64,000 nt of DNA, from contig CM026401.1 in assembly GCA_014843695.1 (NCBI GenBank), positions 53,405,320 through 53,469,319 on the forward strand, in the 5' to 3' direction. The notes below the pieces were generated by a model. That model did not search any database. It was given only the letters and a program-made list of their open reading frames with translations, and was not told where the DNA came from. Positions 39,252-48,765 of this stretch are shown piece after piece. The position numbers and the translations under genes are program-made. This DNA is from Archivesica marissinica (taxonomy: Eukaryota; Mollusca; Bivalvia; Venerida; Vesicomyidae). Numbering within the stretch: the first letter of the stretch is position 1; every line of letters begins with the position of its first letter.

Positions 39252-39330
<79 letters not shown>

Positions 39331-39337
39331 CACACAC
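39252..39337. repeat. (CACG)n microsatellite
   Basis: About twenty uninterrupted CACG tetranucleotides, ending in a short CA run. The Cys/Val/Arg/Ala ORF on the - strand is an artefact of the repeat. Confidence 0.98.
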
Positions 39338-39511
39338 AGTTCAGTTTGATTTAGTTCTGAAAGAGTTACTACAGTTACAGACACCATTTATACATGTGTC
39401 TAAATGTAATTATTGCATAATTATATAATAACGCAACCCATTTAGCTATACGCGTTCTAATTGAAGCTATTGCCACTGTTAATTGATTCAATAAAGATAT
39501 TTTTCTTACAG

Positions 39512-39742
39512 AAACTGCCTTTAGTTGGTTCACAGACAGTATCGCGGAACCAATCTTCCAAGATCACAAGTCCATTTTTATCTCCAACAGTGGATACTTA
39601 TACTTCTCCTCCGTTCAACCTACCGATCACCGTAGGTATTATTGTTCCGTGACTCTGATCGCATCAGCAGCGTACGAAGCGGCGATCGATCAACCACCTA
39701 GCAGGATTAGTCTTGGAGTCTCCCTTGTAGTTACGGGGACTG
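39512..39742 (+). CDS. Cont: Contactin exon 8 (visible): Ig2 remainder
   Basis: Acceptor TTTTTCTTACAG, donor GTAAGT, phase 1 in and out. TAFSWFTDS supplies the core Trp, SIFISNSGYLYFSSVQPTD the D-E strands and RRYYCSVTL the second Cys. It ends RISLGVSLVVTG. The last 27 nt and the donor are the seed of the following tandem duplication. Confidence 0.95.
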
Positions 39743-40078
39743 GTAAGTGCAGTTTGATCACTTTTACTTCACAAATGCATAGTATGGAACACATTATTTC
39801 GGTTGTTGATTTATGTTTGTAAAGAGTCTCCCTTGTAGTTACGGGGACTGGTAAGTGCAGTTTGATCACTTTTTACTTCACAAATGCATAGTATGGAACA
39901 CATTATTTCGGTTGTTGATTTATGTTTGTAAAGAGTCTCCCTTGTAGTTACGGGGACTGGTAAGTGCAGTTTGATCACTTTTACTTCACAAATGCATAGT
40001 ATGGAACACATTATTTCGGTTGTTGATTTATGTTTGTAAAGAGTCTCCCTTGTAGTTACGGGGACTGTAAGTGCAGTT
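39716..40078. repeat. Cont: 108-bp tandem repeat containing exon 8 end plus splice donor
   Basis: GAGTCTCCCTTGTAGTTACG, then GGGACTG|GTAAGTGCAG, occurs at 39716 (the true exon end), 39824, 39933 and 40041. Spacings are 108, 109 and 108 bp. Copies 2 and 3 keep the donor and its exonic context. The last copy has lost one G (GGGGACTGTAAG). Reading through the first donor reaches TAA before the second copy, so downstream donors would not give a functional protein. Confidence 0.96.
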
Positions 40079-40089
40079 TATGTTATGTT

Positions 40090-40262
40090 ATATTTTGGGT
40101 TTTACGCCTGCATCAGCACCATTTTGGGCTATATCGCCGGCGGGTAGTTTACCTAACAACACCTTTCCTGGGTAGGCTCCAGCGGTTAACCAGTACTTGG
40201 GTGCACCAAACTTGGCAAGAAACTGCCAACTTTTTCATATAAATGAGACACGGTCTGAGCGT
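40090..40262 (-). mobile_element. tRNA-derived SINE, family A, tail type 1, head lost
   Basis: It matches the 32408 copy from the tail (TGGTGCTGATGCAGGCGTAA on the - strand) through CCAAGTACTGGTTAACCGC to CATTTATATGAAAAAGTTGG. It is truncated before the B box. Confidence 0.82.
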
Positions 40263-40775
40263 AGTTACTGTAAGAAGTTGAATAACCCGGACATGTATGG
40301 ACACAGACGGTGATTATATAAGTTGTGTACGTTAGTTTAAACCATATTTTATTTCAATGAATATACATAGTATAATTATCACAATAAGAACATACATGTA
40401 GGATTGAGGAGAAAGCAACTTGCTTATATGGCTACCTCTTTCCTAGAAAGTTGTGTACGTTGACGAAGTGATTGAGAAATGGTGTTCAAAGAGCAGAAAT
40501 AGACCAAGACATACAAGTAGACTTGGGGTAAACATACTTTATTCATCATTCATATTCAGCATTTTGGAAAGAAATTGACCAATAAATTGACTGGAAGTAC
40601 TATGTCAATTCTTTAGTTTATGCATATGTATTAGATTCATCAGCATCAGAGAACATGAATTGACCAGGAAAATGAATAAACAACGCACACATTCGCAACC
40701 TCAACATGGGAAGTATACATATGTGGTTGTTACTGTGTGATAACAATTATTGTACAGTTCCATGTTTTATTACAG
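40263..40775. other. Intron 8 remainder: nothing recognised
   Basis: Non-repetitive AT-rich intronic sequence up to the acceptor of exon 9. Confidence 0.5.
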
Positions 40776-40872
40776 AGCATGGATATATCAAGCCATACAT
40801 ATACACGCATATCTTTCCGTCGCCAGCTAGAAGAGGGTCTCAGATTAGACTTGAATGCATCGCATACGGCTC
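40776..40872 (+). CDS. Cont: Contactin exon 9 (visible): Ig3 N-terminal half
   Basis: Acceptor GTTTTATTACAG, donor GTAAGT, phase 1 in and phase 2 out. The product includes YIYTHIFPSPARRGSQIRLE and CIAYG. RRGSQIRLEC is the A'-B strand segment of an Ig domain with its first Cys. The split codon is completed by exon 10 as Ser. Confidence 0.92.
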
Positions 40873-41416
40873 GTAAGTTTACATTCATTAGCAAAATATA
40901 ATATTGGCTGGTTGATGACACTTGTTGTTAACTCCTAGGATATACACTTAGCTATACATACAAATGATGACACAATGTAAACTCCAAACAATGTGAAAAG
41001 TAACCCATTCCAATACAATCAGTATGTCCGAGAAACTAATAGCTAGTGTGTCATCCCATGGCTCTTAAGACGTGCACACACCTCTGTCTCACAGGTGAAC
41101 GATGTTATCATTTTTGAAAGGCTAAATTAATATCTTGAACAATGCTTGAGAAAATCTAATTTGAAGTGTCGGGTCTTGAGTTGTGTTATTATATGAATTT
41201 TGATTTTACAGTGTTGTTTGTTATTTGATAAGTTTCATACCGTTTTGTTTATCAATTGACAAGAAATGTCTGTCTTGTATGCACGTATGATGTGTTGATT
41301 TATACATAGTCCTAATGAGAACGAAATCTGTTCACACATAATCCAATTATACCGACTTATATAAGTGTCGGGCTAGAAGTGGCCCTTTAGTGTAGACCTT
41401 GTGATTTTGTTTTTAG

Positions 41417-41482
41417 GTTTCATGCCGCAATTTACTTCTGGCAAAACGATATTATCAGAAACCCAATACGGCCAAATAAATG
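41417..41482 (+). CDS. Candidate 66-nt cassette exon within Ig3 (unproven)
   Basis: A pyrimidine-rich acceptor (TTTTGTTTTTAG) and a GTATCG donor flank 66 nt that are phase 2 at both ends and open in the contactin frame. Inclusion would add 22 residues, including FHAAIYFWQND. The AIYFWQND stretch resembles the strand-C sequence LVYSWRRED at the start of exon 10, so it may be a duplicated or decayed strand-C exon. The donor is non-consensus. Exons 9 and 10 already join in frame without it, so it may be chance. Confidence 0.3.
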
Positions 41483-41549
41483 GTATCGGTGTTAACATAT
41501 ATTTATATGACTGACCAGCCAACATATATACACGCCTGTTCCCAGGCTA

Positions 41550-41705
41550 TGCCGCACCGACAGCGTAAGCCATTCGGCGACTATCCATTTGTTATTGGTG
41601 GAGGAGCACACCGGATCCTCCCCGCGAACAGTAGTTCGGGCACTAACGGACACCCGGGTAGAACCACCAACCTTCTGCAAGCCTGCAGGATAGCTTCTTC
41701 ACATG
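41550..41705 (-). mobile_element. SINE-like repeat, family E, fragment
   Basis: It shares CGGACACCCGGGTAGAACCA and the TATAGCTTCTTCACA-like stretch with 54291-54556 and, in part, 52254-52503. The tRNA-like head seen in those copies is not recognisable here. The two short ORFs over it are incidental. Confidence 0.6.
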
Positions 41706-41879
41706 ATCTAGATTAATTAGATAATTATATAACACACAACAAGATAAGATATAGGATTAACTGTTATAAGATTAATAGGCCCGACCAATTCATCGAATAC
41801 TATGTCCGACCGTCCCACCCCCCTGTCAGTTAGTCACAGCGCACACCCGAACACCAGCCTACATATCTGTCATTTCTAG

Positions 41880-42064
41880 GTTACCGTTAGTATACAGTTG
41901 GCGGCGTGAGGATGGAAGGGTGGTCGAACCTGGGACAACCATTTCTGATCGAAATAGAGTATTAACCATTAATAACTCCAGCTTGGAGGCCGAGGGTAAC
42001 TATGTGTGTACAGTGAATGGACGTGTCGGTGTCACTTCTAGTGTTATTACACTCACTATCGAAG
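41880..42064 (+). CDS. Cont: Contactin exon 10 (visible): Ig3 C-terminal half
   Basis: Acceptor CTGTCATTTCTAG, donor GTATAT, phase 2 in and phase 1 out. The product includes LPLVYSWRREDGRVVEPGTT, RVLTINNSSLEAEGNYVCTV and then VITLTIEG. It supplies the core Trp, the GNYVC F strand and a potential N-glycosylation site (NSS). Confidence 0.95.
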
Positions 42065-42129
42065 GTATATTCCATGATTCGTTAATTCCTTATATGCATT
42101 TAGTATATATGTTACGCTGAATAGTTGAA

Positions 42130-42745
42130 AGTGTTACTGCTACCGCAATCCTCAATGTGTAAGGAATAACGTATTGAAGATCCTAATGTTACACCAACCT
42201 CTCAGTATGGAAGGAATAAGCAGTGGAGGCATACATACAGAGTATACGCTGAAAGCATCGAAGATGCTAATGCTACAACAACTCTCGGTATGGAAGGAAT
42301 AGACATTGGAGACATACATACAGAGTACGCTGAAAACATTGAAGATGCTAATGCTACAACAACTCTCGGTATGGAAGGAATAAGTAGTGGAGGCATACAT
42401 ACAGAGTACGCTGAAAGCATTGAAGATGCTAATGCTACAACAACTCTCGGTATGGAAGGAATAGACAGTGGAGACATACATACAGAGTACGCTGAAAACA
42501 TTGAAGCTGCTAATGCTACAACAACTCTCGGTATGGAAGGAATAAGTAGTGGAGGCATACATACAGAGTACGCTGAAAGCATCGAAGATGCTAATGCTAC
42601 AACAACTCTCGGTATGGAAGGACTAGACAGTGGAGACATACATACAGAGTACGCTGAAAACATTGAAGCTGCTAATGTTACAACAACTCTCAGTATGGAA
42701 GAAATAAACATATTACCCAAGTTATTGATTATACGCTTATATAAT
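42130..42745. repeat. 81-bp minisatellite with alternating unit types (27-residue frame)
   Basis: Units start at ATGGAAGGAATA near 42208, 42290, 42371, 42452, 42533 and 42614. A-type (AGTAGTGGAGGC, GAAAGC) and B-type (GACAGTGGAGAC, GAAAAC) units alternate strictly, a 162-bp dimer. Because 81 = 3 x 27, a + strand frame stays open for 152 codons (HTEYAE, NATTTLG motifs), and reverse frames are open too. The first unit has a 2-bp insertion and degenerate copies flank the array. It lies in intron 10 and matches no adhesion-protein domain, so coding is unlikely. Confidence 0.9.
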
Positions 42746-42983
42746 TGAAGATTTCGGAAGTTAATGTGGCAACAACCTCAGCTTAGACGGTTTAATTGAG
42801 CATGGCTGGCATACCATATGTGAAGTAGGAGGGATATTGTCTTTGAGTTAATGAGTTCGCAAAAAAACGCTAGTTGTACCCATTAAACACTGCGAAACAG
42901 TTTTCAAGCTTATATATATAATAAATATAATTAATCATCCAACTCATCATAACTAATGATCGCTGTCAATCATTCTAAATCGA

Positions 42984-43140
42984 TAATAGACCTCTACGTG
43001 GCCTAGTGGTTAATGCACCCGCCTACGGAGCGACAGATCGAAGGTTCGAACCTCGTTTTAATATGGCCGGTTGGTGTGCCGCCAACCAGTTAAATAATGG
43101 TTACCGATTGCCTACCAGCATGGCATACAAGCATAGGAGT
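42984..43140 (+). mobile_element. tRNA-derived SINE, family F
   Basis: CTCTACGTGGCCTAGTGGTT carries an A box and GATCGAAGGTTCGAACCTCG a B box at tRNA-like spacing. A GCCGGTTGGTGTGCCGCCAA body follows. It is the only copy of this family I recognise here. Confidence 0.75.
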
Positions 43141-43189
43141 GACATTATAATAAACAAACACTTTTAAACTTGTGTTGTTGCAGTAGCAT

Positions 43190-43368
43190 ACATGTTATAT
43201 GAGAGGGATTTGTTTGTGAGTCAGAGAAAGTGGCTGCTTAGCACATGTGGCTGCTTAATAGAGGTCAAATATATAACAAAACGACCGATTGGGAATCTGG
43301 AAACTGGCTGCTTAATACAGGTTGGCTGCTTAATGGAGGTGACCACTAACACAGGTTTGACTGTATAT
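43190..43368 (+). mobile_element. MITE-like repeat ending AGGTTTGACTGTATA
   Basis: GGCTGCTTAATGGAGGTGAC and ACAGGTTTGACTGTATATCA occur in inverse orientation at 54679-54847 as GTCACCTCCATTAAGCAGTC and ATACAGTCAAACTTG. Only the right terminal inverted repeat is recognisable here. Confidence 0.65.
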
Positions 43369-43662
43369 CAATTTGGATATATATTAACATTTGGACAACA
43401 TAATTAGATAATTATATCGTTGACTTTTTATTACCTCATTTGGCAGATAAAGTCCGATTTATCCCGAAATGTATTGCGGTTCTTTCAGTTGGAATCCTTT
43501 GTTGTTTCCTAACCAATCATGTTAATTCATTGATAACAAGTTTTTACAGATATGTACCCTTTGGATATGCTTTGGGATATATGCTCTCAGTGCTAAATTA
43601 ATGTTGGAAGCATATTTCTAACAGTTAAGAGAATTGCAAACTTATGGTCCTATCTTTATCAG

Positions 43663-43935
43663 CGAAACCATATTTCCCATTCGGTATTGGACATCGTATG
43701 GCGGACCCGGGTCAAACTATAAAATGGCGCTGCATAGCCGTTGCTCGTCCACAGGCAGAATACACGTGGTATAAGAATGGTGATGTCATTGTGAACAACC
43801 CTGGAGTTATGGAAGTGAACAGGAACTATTTGATGATCTACAGTGTGGACAAAGAACGGGACGAAGGGATGTATCAATGCGGGTCTAGTAATATTATAGG
43901 ATCTACTTTCAGTTATGGCGAACTGAAAATATTAT
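43663..43935 (+). CDS. Cont: Contactin exon 11 (visible): complete Ig4
   Basis: Acceptor CTATCTTTATCAG, donor GTAAGT, phase 1 in and out. The whole Ig4 is in one 273-nt exon: KPYFPFG, RMADPGQTIKWRCIAVARPQ, YTWYKNGDVI, MIYSVDKERDEGMYQCGSSN and GELKIL. First Cys, core Trp and YQC are all present. Every other Ig domain in the gene is split by an intron. Confidence 0.96.
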
Positions 43936-43984
43936 GTAAGTGTAAATTAAAATTATCACAGTTATAAAATAGTAGCTTTACACT

Positions 43985-44266
43985 TAAATACCGCCGCTAC
44001 CGGTTGACCATCTGAGCTACGCATTTTGAAGAGATTAGTCAATTTAGATTTTGGAGGATTATGCAATGATACAGACAGACACCCATTCCCGAGTCGCATC
44101 TACTTATTTTACGTGCACGATTTAAAGCACCGACACGATACCTTGGTTTAAAGTCTGGTAGATGGTACGATGGTCGCCAGATCGGACAGGTGGGTTTTCT
44201 CCGGGTACTCCGGTTTCCTCCCACATGAATGACCACATGTACGCTTTCATCCGCAACGTATATATG
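43985..44266 (-). mobile_element. SINE family C fragment followed by TACTCCGG-type repeat
   Basis: 43985-44156 on the - strand carries the family C body (GTGCACGTAAAATAAG, CATTGCATAATCCTCCAAAA) and a tail type 2 relative (CAACCGGTAGCGGCGG). 44157-44266 is a second copy of the repeat at 33028, including GGGTACTCCGGTTTCCTCCC. The two may be nested or one composite element. Confidence 0.7.
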
Positions 44267-44296
44267 ACAATACTTAGCAATGCAGGTAACCTACAG

Positions 44297-44580
44297 AGGG
44301 ATCTGTAATCCAGTGGTTAACACGTTGGACTGGTAATCCTGGATCGCAGGTTCGATCCCCTCATCTGACACGAATAAAATTAACAGTTTCAGGTGGGACT
44401 TTCAACCGAGGCCTAGTATTGGTGCTTTACACCATGCACGTATAAGAACCAGAGGAGACTATGGAATGGGTCTCTGTCTGTATCATTGCCCTATCCTCCA
44501 AAATCAAAAATGACTAATCTCTTCAGGAGGCGTCGCTCATATATGGGCAACAGGTAAAGTTATTATTTAAACGTAAAACA
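44297..44580 (+). mobile_element. tRNA-derived SINE, family C, nearly full length
   Basis: The head is ATCCAGTGGTTAACACGTTG with GCAGGTTCGATCCCCTCATC (B box). The body is AACAGTTTCAGGTGGGACTT, GTGCTTTACACCATGCACGT, AGAACCAGAGGAGACTATGG and TGTATCATTGCCCTATCCTC. The tail is GGCGTCGCTCATATATGGGC followed by an AC-rich end. It is the best family C reference in the window. Confidence 0.88.
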
Positions 44581-44726
44581 CACAAATGTAGGTAACCTGT
44601 TAACAACTGCTAGCGATACAGTCAAATTGAATGTTAATTGTTTGCAAAAACCCCGACAATAAATGAAGTTTGAATTGAATTGAACAGCTACATTATGCAT
44701 CTGATATTTCTCGGTCTGATTTTCAG

Positions 44727-44833
44727 CTTTCAAACCAACTTTTGACAAGAATCCGATGGTACCATTCCTGCAGATTCCGCTGGGTGGAAACTATACTATA
44801 CAATGCAGAGTAGAAGCTGCACCTGCCCCAGAA
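44727..44833 (+). CDS. Cont: Contactin exon 12 (visible): Ig5 N-terminal half
   Basis: Acceptor TCTGATTTTCAG, donor GTTAGT, phase 1 in and phase 0 out. The product FKPTFDKNPMVPFLQIPLGG then NYTIQCRVEAAPAPE matches contactin Ig5, which typically opens F-x-P-x-F-x-x-NP. An N-glycosylation site (NYT) precedes the first Cys. The last 60 nt (IPLGG...APAPE) form the first unit of the 91-bp array that follows. Confidence 0.95.
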
Positions 44834-45530
44834 GTTAGTATTATATGTTGTGTATCTCCTGCAGATTCCGCTGGGTGGAAACTATACTATACAATGTAGA
44901 GTAGAAGCTGCACCTGCCCCAGAAGTTAGTTTTATATGTTGTGTATCTCCTGCAGATTCCGCTGGGTGGACACTATACTATACAATGTAGAGTAGAAGCT
45001 GCACCTGCCCCAGATGTTAGTATTATATGTTGTGTATCTCCTGCAGATTCCGCTGGGTGGAAACTATACTATACAATGTAGAGTAGAAGCTGCACCTGCC
45101 CCAGATGTTAGTTTTATATGTTGTGTATCTCCTGCAGATTCCGCTGGGTGGAAACTATACTATACAATGTAGAGTAGAAGCTGCACCTGCCCCAGATGTT
45201 AGTATTATATGTTGTGTATCTCCTGCAGATTCCGCTGGGTGGAAACTATACTATACAATGCAGAGTAGAAGCTGCACCTGCCCCAGATGTTAGTATTATA
45301 TGTTGTGTATCTCCTGCAGATTCCGCTGGGTGGAAACTATACTATACAATGCAGAGTAGAAGCTGCACCTGCCCCAGATGTTAGTTTTATATGTTGTGTA
45401 TCTCCTGCAGATTCCGCTGGGTGGAAACTATACTATACAATGTAGAGTAGAAGCTGCACCTGCCCCAGATGTTAGTATTATATGTTGTGTATCTACTAAC
45501 AGGAGTAGAAGGCACCTGCCCCAGATGTTA
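44774..45530 (+). repeat. Cont: 91-bp tandem array of exon 12 end plus donor (8 full units plus a remnant)
   Basis: Units start with ATTCCGCTGGGTGGAAACTA at 44774, 44865, 44956, 45047, 45138, 45229, 45320 and 45411, exactly 91 bp apart. A truncated ninth is near 45500. Each unit is 60 nt of Ig5 coding sequence, the donor GTTAGT, then 31 nt ending TCTCCTGCAG, an acceptor-like end. In the contactin frame all eight units are open. Differences are silent (TGC/TGT Cys) or mild (APAPE to APAPD, N to T). The first unit is the real exon end. Confidence 0.96.
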
Positions 45531-45539
45531 GTTTAAATG

Positions 45540-46514
45540 TTGTGTCTCAACTGTAAATATTTGTTATATATTTATTAACATGATTTTGATAATAATGATT
45601 TATCATATCGCAGCATCTGGTTAGGAAACTATATTAAAACAATATGTGATTATGGATTACAGATTCAAGTTACCTTGGATTCCTATTGCACGATCATATG
45701 CACTTCAATGTTACTGTTAAGCATCTTACCAGAAGTGCAACCCGTGACCTTTGTCTTCACATTGCTAGGTGGAAGCTAATGCGTGTGGATCCTAATGGAG
45801 TTTTTACGAAGGAATATGATTCTATTGATTGGCCAGTCATTAACTACGGGACCGCTAAACCTAAGTGGTCATTTTAGTAACATGATTTAGTAAGACACCG
45901 ACACGAGACGTCGGTTTAAAATCCCATCTGAAAGACTTTTAATTTTATTAGGGTCAGACGGGGGATCGTCAATCTTGAGACTATTTCTAACTCGAATGAG
46001 GACTTCTGCCCATTTGTTTAGAATACATACAGGTGAATTCGCTAATAATAAGAGTACAGAGAAATGAGCGTTATTGTCAATGTTGCAATGTTAGAAATAT
46101 TGAAGATGAGTATCATTTTATTTTAATTTTTCCGTGTTAGTTTTTACTCAGATTTGAGGAAATAACTCATTAATATGTACTACTACATGAGACCAAGCAT
46201 GCATCTATTTTGTATTTTAATGAACAATGATAATATAAGTGTTATTAAATTTGGCTCGATTTCTAAAGAATGCTTAAAATCATAGGAACTCTATATTGAA
46301 TGCGTTATCTTCTTAACTGCACATGTCCAAAACACCAACTAAATATTCATCCTCTCTATTCAATTAGAATACAGTAGCAATACGACAGCTTCATTGATCA
46401 TTTGTTTATTTGTATATAATTGTATGTATATATTATGACTATGTACTTATGTATATGCCATGAATACACTTATGTTCTATTCTGTACATTAATTGTGTGG
46501 TCGATATATTTTAG
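45540..46514. other. Intron 12 remainder: AT-rich, one family C SINE scrap
   Basis: Mostly AT-rich unique sequence. 45893-45976 holds a - strand family C fragment (AAAAGTCTTTCAGATGGGAT, CCGACGTCTCGTGTCGGTG). The 63-codon + ORF at 45686-45877 contains no motif I recognise and is not flanked by contactin-phase splice sites. Confidence 0.5.
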
Positions 46515-46701
46515 ATAGAATGGTTAAAGAATGGTGGACTTTTACCATTGACTCCTGGGGAGATTAGCGGTCATCTCGGTATGGCCTTGGACAATTCCCT
46601 TGTGATTATCAACATAGAGTACTCAGACCAAGCGGTATATACATGCAAGGCATCGAACGTAAACGGCGAAGCAACGAACACAACCTCAGTACAGATTGTC
46701 C
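46515..46701 (+). CDS. Cont: Contactin exon 13 (visible): Ig5 C-terminal half
   Basis: Acceptor GATATATTTTAG, donor GTGAGT, phase 0 in and phase 1 out. The product includes IEWLKNGGLLPLTPGE, SLVIINIEYSDQAVYTCKAS and NVNGEATNTTSVQIV. The core Trp (EWLKNG) and YTC Cys complete Ig5. Phase 0 matches the donor of the first 91-bp unit and of every later unit. Confidence 0.96.
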
Positions 46702-46751
46702 GTGAGTATTTATATACCAATAATAATGTTTTATTAGTAACGCTCATGTGA

Positions 46752-47030
46752 GATCTCTCTCCCTCGTTCTCACTCTAATTCTCTCACTCGCCCTCCCCCT
46801 CCCTCTCTCTCTCTATTTCCATATATATCGTTCTACAATACTTCTCTCTCTTTCTATCTTTATCGCTTTATCTCTTTCTTACCCCATATATCTCTCTTCT
46901 CCCTCTCACACACACCACACCACCACACCACACCACACCACACCACACCACACCACACACACACCATCTATATATCTCCTCCTCTCTCTCTCTCTCTCTC
47001 TTCACTTCTCTCTCTCTCGCTCTCTGTCAT
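46752..47030. repeat. CT-rich and CACAC low-complexity tract
   Basis: Alternating (CT)n blocks and a CACCACACCACA-type microsatellite near 46910-46960. The 105-codon Leu/Ser-rich ORF over it is a composition artefact. Confidence 0.95.
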
Positions 47031-47146
47031 TTAATGTCATCCAATTGAGATGTACAAAACAGTAATTAACAATACATGCTATCTGTTCTCCCTATTAAAA
47101 CAAATGGGGGGACAAATTAAATAATAGTAATAGTAAAACCTACTGA

Positions 47147-47725
47147 AATGTCACCTGACTTGTTATTCATAGTTTACCGATTTATTGACAATACTTGTCC
47201 AACAACCTGACTTGTTATTCATAGTTTACCGATTTGTTGACAATACCTGTCCAACAACCTGACTTGTTATTCATAGTTTACCGATTTGTTGACAATACTT
47301 GTCCAACAACCTGACTTGTTATTCATAGTTTACCGATTTGTTGACAATACCTGTCCAACAACCTGACTTGTTATTCATAGTTTACCGATTTGTTGACAAT
47401 ACTTGTCCAACAACCTGACTTGTTATTCATAGTTTACCGATTTGTTGACAATACCTGTCCAACAACCTGACTTGTTATTCATAGTTTACCGATTTGTTGA
47501 CAATACTTGTCCAACAACCTGACTTGTTATTCATAGTTTACCGATTTGTTGACAATACTTGTCCACAACCTGACTTGTTATTCATAGTTTACCGATTTGT
47601 TGACAATACCTGTCCAACAACCTGACTTGTTATTCATAGTTTACCGATTTGTTGACAATACCTGTCCAACAACCCGACTTGTTATTCATAGGTTACCGAT
47701 TTGTTGATAATACTTGTCCAACACT
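47147..47725. repeat. 52-bp minisatellite (about 11 units)
   Basis: Unit: ACCTGACTTGTTATTCATAG, TTTACCGATTTGTTGACAAT, ACCTGTCCAACA. Units alternate between ATACTTG and ATACCTG for much of the array, hinting at a 104-bp dimer. Located in intron 13; no exon sequence is included. Confidence 0.96.
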
Positions 47726-47883
47726 TACGGTTCAATATAATTATCAACTTTTGATTAGTTTTTACAGATCTATTTATTGAGTACAATTGACTGATAAAAC
47801 GTTACATCATTAAGTGATCAAGAGATTGGTCACGTAGCACGTGCTGGTTGTACTAAAAAGTACACAATGAGAAATGTGTGTTT

Positions 47884-48199
47884 TACATTTATTTATCGTC
47901 GCTATCGGTTGTCCATATGAGCGACGCATCCTGAAGAGATTAGTCATTTTAGATTTTTGGAGGATAGTGCAATGATACGGACAGAGACCCATTCCAGAGT
48001 CTCTTCTGGTTCTTTTACGTGCACGATGTACAGCACCGACAAGAGACCTCGGTTTAATGGCCCATCTTAATTTTATTAGGGTAAAGCACGGGATTTCGGT
48101 TTAAAGTCCCATCTGATAGACTGTTAATTTTATTAGGGTCAGACGGGGGATCGAACCTGCGATCCCTGGATTACCTGTCCAGCGTGTTACCACGAAAGT
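47884..48199 (-). mobile_element. tRNA-derived SINE, family C, with internal duplication
   Basis: On the - strand, the B-box region is CGCAGGTTCGATCCCCCGTC, followed by AACAGTCTATCAGATGGGAC, GTGCACGTAAAAGAACCAGA and TTGCACTATCCTCCAAAAAT. The tail is type 2 (GTCGCTCATATGGACAACCG, ATAGCGACGATAAATAAATG). The segment around GTTTAAAGTCCCATCTGATA and GTTTAATGGCCCATCTTAAT is duplicated. Confidence 0.85.
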
Positions 48200-48217
48200 T
48201 TGTTTCAATCTTATATA

Positions 48218-48650
48218 TATCATCATCATCTATAGTGATTGCGTCACTCTGCATAGAGTATACTCGCAATGTCGTTAACAAGTCAACACCTGCAACAGTC
48301 AGGGTAGGCGTTTCTCAAAATTAAAATTGTCCATATTTACAAGAAGTTCTTAAAAATGGATAAAATAGTCCATATGTGTTTAGTGCACATAGCGATTAGT
48401 CAGTACCAATTGGAAACCCCCCAAGGTGGTATGGTCAATAGCGTGCTAGGGTAGCTTGTTCCAGAGTACTATGGATGCAGGAAAGACGCTGTTCTTCGGG
48501 TATATGTTTGTACGGGCTCTGATTTGGCAGTAGCGTTGGTTGTGGCTTCGGTCGGTCCTGGCCGTAACTAAACATGGGTTTGGATTGATGTCGACTAGGT
48601 TGTGGAGGGTCTTGTATAGCATGGTTAGACGTGTATCTTCGCGGCGTATA
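48218..48650 (-). mobile_element. LINE fragment: C-terminal end of reverse transcriptase ORF plus 3' UTR
   Basis: On the - strand, 48446-48646 reads RREDTRLTMLYKTLHNLVDI, then TARTDRSHN, then NSVFPASIVLWNKLP and a stop. The pattern RLxMLYK...TR...FPxxxxxWNxLP is characteristic of the region after the RT domain in Jockey/CR1-like non-LTR retrotransposons. About 230 bp of 3' UTR follows to 48218, ending near an (ATG)n stretch. The copy is 5'-truncated and dead. It could supply or resemble the LINE partner of the SINEs, but shows no tail match to them. Confidence 0.8.
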
Positions 48651-48765
48651 TATAGCAGTTATTATTCAACTCAGCACTACTAGTATTAGTGATCAAAGTC
48701 AATCATTATAAGTTTATAATATACATGTACGTTTTTGTAGAAACCCAACATTTGACTTATTTTAG

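Noticed and set aside
45686..45877. 63-codon ORF in intron 12 considered as an exon
   Set aside because: No domain motif and no splice sites in the contactin phase; exons 12 and 13 already join within Ig5.
46748..47065. 105-codon Leu/Ser-rich ORF resembling a signal peptide
   Set aside because: Simple CT and CAC repeats translate to Leu/Ser/Thr/His; low-complexity artefact.
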